DNA from: Larix sibirica
Lineage: Eukaryota; Streptophyta; Pinopsida; Pinales; Pinaceae
Direction: 5' to 3'
NCBI GenBank assembly: GCA_004151065.3
Contig: NWUY0300015511.1
Coordinates: forward strand, 11,203-23,654
DNA: 12,452 nucleotides
Under the pieces are notes generated by a model. That model ran no database searches, was not told where the DNA came from, and was given only the letters and a program-made list of their open reading frames with translations. This document shows, piece after piece, positions 7,521 through 12,452 of this stretch (its first letter is position 1; the number at the start of each line of letters is the position of its first letter). Made by a program: the position numbers and the translations under genes.

Positions 7521-7740
7521 GAGCGTTAGTTCAATTGGTTGGTGCCATTTTTTTCAAGACGTTGCCAATAATCTGGCACATTGTGCAAGTCCCTAGTTCA
7601 ATTTCCATGGGGTTAGGCATGTTACCAACCAAAATAGCACTCAAGTGACAAAGCCAAGTGCAAGTGCAACCTCGAGGGAACTAAGGGGTTGTCCATTGAC
7701 ACCACAACAAATGCCCTCTCTGACTTTAGGCTGACTCTTC
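7521..7740 (+). mobile_element. tRNA-derived SINE-like unit
   Basis: GAGCGTTAGTTCAATTGGTTGGTGC at the start resembles the D-arm of a tRNA. TAGTTCAATTGG at 7527-7538 fits the RNA polymerase III A box, and GTTCAATTTCC at 7596-7606 is a degenerate B box. The gap between them is longer than in a tRNA and contains a T run, so this is no functional tRNA. A tRNA-like head followed by an unrelated body is the SINE plan. The 3' end is a guess at the pyrimidine-rich CTGACTCTTCTTTGG, and no target duplication was found. Confidence 0.4.
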
Positions 7741-8409
7741 TTTGGCACAAGTGGGGTATCCTTAGAATAGGATCATTAAAGCCATGCAATGGAGGTTCAA
7801 GATGATATGAAGAGTTAGTTTTAGCGAAACAAAAATTGTAGTATAGGGAAATAAAGTGGATGGAGGACGGAGACTAGTCCCAATCCAACTTGGGCAAATG
7901 GAGTCAATAAAGGAAACCAAGAGGGCTAAAGCTAGATGAATGGGGGTGGTGAGAAGTGTTGTTACAACATACATAATTTCATCTACAAATAACATTGCTA
8001 GAAATAAATGTTTGTAGGCCCTTACAAAGGTGCCTTATGCACATGCTTACCACATAAAGGGTGGTCTTACTCCAAAGTAACCATACATGGTCTACCTTTT
8101 AATCAAATGACATGACATAATGAATTAACTTAACAGTAAAAACATCAAGAAAGTTGAATAGGAAATAACTCATCCAACACTCTTCTCCAATGCCAAATCT
8201 GCCCTATCATGGAGCCCTCATTGCAGCAGAATTATTAATGTAATTTCAAGCAATATATATTCATCAATATGAGAGAAGCTCAAAGGAGGTATACTTCATT
8301 AATTCAACCATGAATACCAATGAAGGGAGGAAATCCTTATATAGATTTGAGCTCATTCTCATTACATTGAAATATTATTTAGTGGATCTAGATACACTTT
8401 TTTTCTCCC
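7741..8409. other. No recognised gene
   Basis: AT-rich sequence. The only longer frame (minus, 7995-7762, 77 codons) is hydrophobic and motif-free. Positions from about 8280 may already belong to the outer, more diverged end of the inverted-repeat arm, since CTTCATT- and CATTGAAATA-like words recur inverted near 11050-11110. Confidence 0.45.
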
Positions 8410-8648
8410 CCAAAAATATTAGAAAAATACCAACAAACTATATGATGGGCTCTCCGAGACAAAAGCGTCCAACAAAATATTTTAGTGCGACAATGAAGGG
8501 GTTGCCACATGTCATTCCCAAGCAAAACACCTCCTTAAATGAAGGCTCTTTGACCAAGCAAGTAGTCACATCATGCCAATTGTCCTCTTCTCCTTTGGAA
8601 TGCCCTTAAAAGCTAGTCTTCAATATCCACCTTCAAAAAAATATGAAT

Positions 8649-8658
8649 TGATGCCAAA
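8649..8658. repeat. Left copy of a 10-bp target-site duplication
   Basis: TGATGCCAAA here is repeated exactly at 9264-9273. The other arm of the inverted repeat has only one corresponding site at this point, which shows that the sequence between the copies was inserted. Confidence 0.75.
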
Positions 8659-8670
8659 CAAGGTTACACG

Positions 8671-8903
8671 AACCGTGGGTGCGATCGGAATCGGTTGAAG
8701 AATCCGATACGGGAGCGCCACTCATCCCAAAATTAGGAATCGGGGATTCGGAACCCTAAACCTAATGAACCCTAATTATCCTACATTTATTCTACGTAAA
8801 CAACTTTAGATTAGTCAGAAGGAGGTCGAAGAATCTGAGAATCCGATTTTGAAGAATCCGATTCGGGTGTGGTTAGGCCTAGGGCCGATTCCGGTAACTG
8901 TGA
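8671..8903 (+). repeat. Direct repeat copy A1
   Basis: It starts ACCGTGGGTGCGATCGG (after an A) and ends CCGGTAACTGTGA. It is closely similar to 9022-9266, including the telomere-like GGAACCCTAA block (around 8750) and TAAACAACTTTAGATTAGTC. It lacks about 12 bases present in A2 around 9185. It is followed directly by the gag fragment. Confidence 0.9.
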
Positions 8904-9019
8904 AGAGAATCATTTATGATTCGGTGAAAGACAATTTGATGTTGGTAATTACTCCATTGAAGACTGCAAAGGAGTGCTTCAACATCTTGACAAATATTTA
9001 TGAGAAGAAGGCTCCCAGT
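8903..9019 (+). pseudogene. gag: Copia-type gag fragment between the two repeat copies
   Basis: The plus frame encodes 39 residues including RIIYDSVKDNLMLVI, TAKECFNIL and NIYEKKAPS. This is the typical early-gag segment of plant Copia elements (T-A-K-E-x-x-x-x-L then Y-E-K-K-A-P). The frame is open upstream into repeat A1 and is cut by the N at 9020, after which repeat A2 begins. It differs from the minus-strand gag near 4500 and represents a different part of the protein and probably another family. Confidence 0.75.
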
Positions 9020-9020
9020 N
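9020..9020. other. Ambiguous base at a repeat junction
   Basis: The only N in the window lies exactly where the gag fragment stops and repeat copy A2 starts. This may mark a joined contig or a low-quality read, so the adjacency of gag and A2 should not be trusted. Confidence 0.95.
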
Positions 9021-9021
9021 A

Positions 9022-9266
9022 AACCGTGGGTGCGATCGGAATCGGCTGAAGAATCTGATACGGGTGCGGCACTCATCCCAAAATTAGGAATCGGGGATTC
9101 GGAACCCTAACCCTAATTAACCCTAATTATCCTACATTTATCCTACGTAAACAACTTTAGATTAGTCAAAATGAGGTGGAAAAATCCGATGAAGAATTTG
9201 AGAATCAGATTTTGAAGAATCCGATTCGGGTGCGAATAGGCCCAGGGCTGAATCCGGTAACTGTGA
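9022..9266 (+). repeat. Direct repeat copy A2
   Basis: It matches A1 from ACCGTGGGTGCGATCGG to GGTAACTGTGA, with scattered substitutions and a 12-base difference near 9185. It carries a longer telomere-like block, CCCTAACCCTAATTAACCC. Its end runs into the right-hand target duplication, while its start lacks the CAAGGTTACACG that precedes A1. Confidence 0.9.
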
Positions 9267-9273
9267 TGCCAAA
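9264..9273. repeat. Right copy of the 10-bp target-site duplication
   Basis: TGATGCCAAA repeats 8649-8658 exactly. After it the inverted-repeat arm resumes (AATCAAAGGAATAGGGG), matching the complement of about 10770-10785. Confidence 0.75.
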
Positions 9274-9472
9274 TAATCAAAGGAATAGGGGTGCTCTTCA
9301 AGAGGAGATATTCCTTCTTGAGATTGTGAACATGCCAAGTGTGAATTGCCTATAAAAAAGAGTGTTCTCTTCGAGGAATCTCTTAACCAATAAATAATGT
9401 AAAATAGTCCTTGGAGTAGGTGTTCCCTTAATGTTGTGCAAGTGGTGTTTAAGGTCACTCTTTGATCTAGGG

Positions 9473-10589
9473 CGAGCATATTAATTACTTCTCCCAATGG
9501 TGGGCACCCTAGAAAGATGTGCCAAGTAGTTATGATTCATCAATAATGTGCCAATGATGCCATAAAGAGGGGAATGCTCTACTCGATCAATGAGCCATGC
9601 CTCAAAAACCTCAAATCATGCTTGAAATAACAAAGGTAGGTACAACTCTCTCTAATGCACCAACAACAAACTCCTCCATAAATGATGCATCCTAACCTAG
9701 TAAAATATGGATGGAAGATGGACACTTTCAAATACAAATGTAAATAAAAGCTCAAAACAATGTGCAATAAGCTTAAACCATGTGCCAAAACAATCGACTA
9801 CCTCCAAAACCATGGGTCAAGAAGGAGGGTGCTTTAGATATGCGTGCAAGGTGGTTATGCCTCAACAAATGTGCTAACAATAATATCAAGACCACATGCT
9901 AAATATAATCCCAATAGTTAAGGCACTCCTCAAACCAAGGGGTCAGATGTGTAAGTCCTTGTGCATGTGACCAAATCCAACTACCAAGGCCTCAAAATAT
10001 GGTGGGCGCCTTAGAAGAGTGTGCACAAGTGGGGTGCCTTCAATAAATGCCTTAAAACTCCATGAAATAGTCAAATAAAGAGAACATTGGAGGTCTCCTT
10101 GGAATAGGCACTCCACTAGCTGACTATCTCCATAATATATGCAATTACTGCCCATCCAAATCATGCACCCTACGAAAGTGTTCCCTAGAGTGTGGGTACA
10201 CTACTTCAATGAGCTCTTAATCAACATAATGAAACAATAATATGACCTAGGGAACCATGTAAGCACACTAAACCACCAATGCACAACATCAACTAATGGT
10301 AACAAATAACCGATATTACTTAGGAAAACCCTTAGTTGAATGGTATTTCTTCCATGAATGTGCTAGGGGTTGATAAGAATGCATTTTGCTAAGCAAAACT
10401 CCGCGAGGGCACCAAACATTCCACAGGCGCAAGATGTAACCCTTTAACAAAAGGTGATAATCCTTAAGAAAATATGCATCAAAGCACCAACACCTTAGCT
10501 CCAAAGCCAAAAATCCTCCAAATGTAAATGTAGCTTGCTTGGGTAGGAACCTGGGACAAGCCTCATGATATATGAGGGGTAACACCTCA
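9473..10589. repeat. Spacer of the inverted repeat with a degenerate array of about 165 bp
   Basis: A similar block recurs: GGTGGGCACCCTAGAAAG (about 9499), GATGCATCCTAACCTAG (about 9684), GAGGGTGCTTTAGATATG (about 9825), GGTGGGCGCCTTAGAAGAG (about 10001) and CATGCACCCTACGAAAG (about 10162). Several are followed by ...TGTGC...AAGT...TTCAATAA-like text, and between blocks by GCACTCC or GCATGCC words. Spacings are about 145-185 bp. The repeats are highly diverged, so this is a tentative reading. Frames are at most 89 codons and motif-free. Confidence 0.35.
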
Positions 10590-11030
10590 TGCTAGATCCA
10601 AGAGAGGCCTTAAACACCATTTGCACAACATCCAAGGGCACACCTACATGAAGAACTATTTTACATTATTTGTTGGTCAAGGGTTTCCTTAGAGAGCGTG
10701 CTCTTTATAGGTGATTGACATTTGGCATTTTCACAATCTCAAGAAGAAATCACTCCTCTTTAAGAGTGCCCTTATTCCTTTGACTCAACATCGAATCATA
10801 TTTTATTAAAGGTGGATATTGAAGACTAGCTTCGAAGGGCGCGATCCAAAGGAGAAGAGGACAATTGGCATGGGGTGATTACTTGCTTGGTCAAAAATCT
10901 TTCATTCAAGGAGGCATGGGTGGTAACATGACATACTAAGTTTGTGCTGCCCACTTTACACTAGATACCATCTTCAAACTTCGGGGAAGTGCCTGGTAGT
11001 TTCTATGGGAGTTATTTTCAAGGGAAAAAA
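10590..11030. repeat. Right arm of the large inverted repeat
   Basis: It is the inverted counterpart of 8410-9472 minus the insertion. The best stretches are 10598-10720 against 9370-9470 and 10799-10910 against 8545-8655. It has no insertion, and thus preserves the empty site that proves the 605-bp insertion opposite. A weaker match extends outward past 10950. Confidence 0.85.
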
Positions 11031-11570
11031 TATAAATTGACAATCTATTTCCAATGGAGACTAACAATATGACACTAACACTAATTTGGCTTACATTGAC
11101 TCAATGAAGCACACCATATGCATATCACGTATATAATTAATTGCTCACTGTTTAACTATTAACTATATAACACATGCAACTCCTTAACCACTCCAACCAC
11201 TAGGAACAAAACTTCTTCCCAATGCCTACAAATGACTTTCCTAGCCTATAATGTTAACATAAAATTACTATGCACATTTCTTGTGGTGGACAACTTATCT
11301 TCCCTAGTTGTTACAAGTAGGTGATTGTGGTTAGTTGCTTTGTCATCTTCTCATAATTGATAGCATTTTATTCCTTATGATTGGTCGCATTCCTACCGAC
11401 CTAAACAATAAACAATATGTCTAGTAATAGTACTAAATCCCATTATTACATGTTGGAGTGAGCATTTTTGGAAGTGTTATTACTTTTGTTATGTAGGCAC
11501 AAGGCTTGCTCAAGTGTAGTGTTTCTCATAAGTTGGTAGGCTGGCTTCTCTTAAAAAACCATAGTTAGAT
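11031..11570. other. No recognised gene
   Basis: AT-rich sequence with no frames of note, no RNA-gene boxes and no repeats visible by eye apart from faint continuation of the inverted-repeat arm up to about 11110. Confidence 0.5.
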
Positions 11571-11638
11571 TAATGGACTTTCATCATTCACTCCCCCCTT
11601 TTAACTAATGGACTTTCATCACTCACTCCCCCTTTTTT
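11571..11638. repeat. 35-bp tandem duplication with C-rich tract
   Basis: TAATGGACTTTCATCATTCA at 11571-11590 recurs at 11606-11625 with one change, each followed by CTCCCCC and a T run. On the minus strand each unit reads as a purine run (AAAAGGGGGGAG or AAAAAAGGGGGAG) followed by TGA, resembling a polypurine tract next to an LTR start. No LTR can be confirmed. Confidence 0.85.
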
Positions 11639-12169
11639 CGAGTGTCTTTGTTGGACTCTTTTGGGAGAAGGTGATTTGGGGAATGCCTCGTCATTGACAT
11701 TGTTGTAAGGTGAAATCATAAGCATATAGATCACGATGATTGGAAATTGGTAAGCACTTATGCCAATTTTCCAAGCCATATTCAGAATGTGGGTGTTTGA
11801 TAAGTGCAAGAGTTTTGAGAATTGATATCTTCATAAAAAGGGGGTGGAGCAAGATGATAAGTCATAGCTTCATAAATAAATAAAAAAATTATTGCAAAGA
11901 TAAGTTTTATTTAGTTTGAAGTATTTCAAATTCATTGTGCTTTTACATGAGAAATGAGGGCCATCAAATAGAGAAAATACCTTTTTATTGATATAACACT
12001 TTATGTAACTTACTGTTTCTAAGGACACTAATCTAATTTATAAATGGGACTTACAAGTAAAGTTGGGAGAATGAACCAACGTTACTAAATGTGAAAGATT
12101 ATATAAATGACCTCTAAGACCACAATACAAACATCAACTAAGGCCATAGTCCCAATAGAAGACAAAATC
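11639..12169. other. No recognised gene
   Basis: AT-rich sequence with many short A/T runs and no motif-bearing frames. A purine-rich AAAAAGGGGGTGGAGCAAGA at about 11836 is followed by TGATAAG and again looks tract-like, without further support. Confidence 0.5.
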
Positions 12170-12219
12170 ATAATACTAACACTAAATCTTTACAATAATA
12201 CTAACACTAAATAATTACA
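12170..12219. repeat. 25-bp tandem duplication
   Basis: ATAATACTAACACTAAATCT followed by TTACA (12170-12194) is repeated at 12195-12219 with two changes. It is a simple local duplication in AT-rich DNA. Confidence 0.85.
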
Positions 12220-12374
12220 ATACATGACGAGCACAAATAATTCCCCAAGTATCAGGCTAGCTAATTTCTAGTTCATTTCCTCCCAACTAAGAATATATGC
12301 TTGGATTTTTGGTAAAAATATTTCATTAGGTCTTTGAACCATAGGTCATGACTTGGATGTTGATGTTTCTCTAG

Positions 12375-12452
12375 GGAGCAGCATCGGGCAGACATTCTAC
12401 CAGATTGGTCATGTGATTTGACCAAGGAGAATGATACATTCACTCACAGGAA
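12375..12452 (+). CDS. Possible exon fragment, unidentified, cut by the right edge
   Basis: After a pyrimidine-rich GATGTTTCTCTAG, which could be a splice acceptor, a frame stays open to the window end and reads EQHRADILPDWSCDLTKEND and on. The residue mix is protein-like and the base composition rises in GC. No family is recognised and the piece is only about 26 codons, so chance is possible. Confidence 0.25.

Larger units (their letters stand above)
8659..9263. mobile_element. 605-bp composite insertion in the left arm
   Basis: The insertion begins CAAGGTTAC and ends GGTAACTG (complement CAGTTACC), so short imperfect inverted ends are present. A 10-bp duplication flanks it. Ends starting CA with a 9-11 bp duplication fit Mutator-like elements better than hAT (8 bp) or LTR elements (usually 5 bp). 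Internally it has a 233-bp copy A1, a Copia gag fragment, an N, and a 245-bp copy A2. Both copies are rich in GAATCCGATTC-type words. No transposase is present, so it would be non-autonomous. The middle could also be an assembly artefact around the N. Confidence 0.6.
8410..9472. repeat. Left arm of a large inverted repeat, interrupted by an insertion
   Basis: Positions 8545-8658 and 9274-9472 match, in inverse orientation, about 10910-10590. Shared stretches include CCAATTGTCCTCTTCTCC, AGCTAGTCTTCAATATCCAC, CTTGAGATTGTGAA, AATAATGTAAAATAGT and GTGGTGTTTAAGG or one-base variants. Identity is high near 8550-8650 and 9275-9470 and fades outward to about 8410. Without the 605-bp insertion the arm is about 450 bp, equal to the right arm. 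It has no coding motif. It could be one end of a foldback-type or long-TIR transposon. Confidence 0.85.

Noticed and set aside
7762-7995. Minus frame containing LFPYTTIFVS, resembling sequencing-adapter artefact peptides
   Set aside because: The underlying bases do not contain the adapter core AGATCGGAAGAGC; resemblance is at peptide level only.
8671-9266. Repeat copies A1/A2 as LTRs of a miniature LTR element
   Set aside because: They lack TG...CA ends, no primer-binding site or polypurine tract is seen, and the flanking duplication is 10 bp where about 5 would be expected.
11836-11862. Plus-strand purine tract before TGATAAG as a second LTR border
   Set aside because: No LTR features or matching repeat follow; purine runs are common in this AT-rich DNA.
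1-12452. CRISPR array, bacterial operon, phage or plasmid features
   Set aside because: No regularly spaced identical repeats with unique spacers, no packed coding and no ribosome-site organisation; all evidence is of plant nuclear DNA.

Overview
This window looks like intergenic or intronic DNA from a seed plant with a large, repeat-rich nuclear genome. A conifer is my best guess from overall character, but this is inference. It is AT-rich, has no long open frames, and shows decayed Copia-type gag, plant-type RNase H, a T-rich intron of plant size and telomere-like CCCTAA stretches. There is no bacterial gene organisation. One ambiguous base (N at 9020) suggests a draft or BAC-type assembly.

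Layout. Positions 1-300 hold a short exon-like frame at the edge, then a GC-rich patch with a 10-bp hairpin and a perfect 45-bp tandem duplication. Positions 300-1240 hold nothing I recognise. Positions 1278-1417 carry a 28-29 bp degenerate tandem repeat with core GCCGAC. Positions 1420-3250 resemble retrotransposon LTR sequence (TATA-like box, TGTTA...TAACA ends, possible primer site) but without recognisable coding. Positions 3254 to about 4745 hold a minus-strand Copia-like remnant: a candidate 3' LTR, a polypurine tract, about 560 bp with no recognised pol, and a decayed gag with a CCHC zinc knuckle. Immediately right of it, on the plus strand, are two spliced exon pieces (4796-4874 and 5027-5092) encoding the second half of an RFWD3-like RING finger. 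The Copia remnant therefore appears to sit in an intron of, or beside, a real or recently dead E3-ligase gene.

Positions 5100-6350 contain several coding-like but unidentified frames, two on the minus strand. Positions 6479-6860 (minus) are a frameshifted RNase H domain of the kind found at the end of plant LINE ORF2. A tRNA-derived SINE-like unit starts at 7521.

The right third is dominated by a large inverted repeat: arms about 8410-9472 and 10590-11030, with a 1.1-kb spacer carrying a degenerate array of roughly 165 bp. A 605-bp insertion at 8659-9263, bounded by a 10-bp direct duplication, interrupts the left arm. Inside the insertion, two copies of a roughly 240-bp sequence sandwich a Copia gag fragment and the N. 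The remaining right end holds short tandem duplications (35 bp and 25 bp) and a possible exon at the very edge.

No genes here form a pathway. The picture is one probable host gene fragment embedded in layered transposable-element debris.
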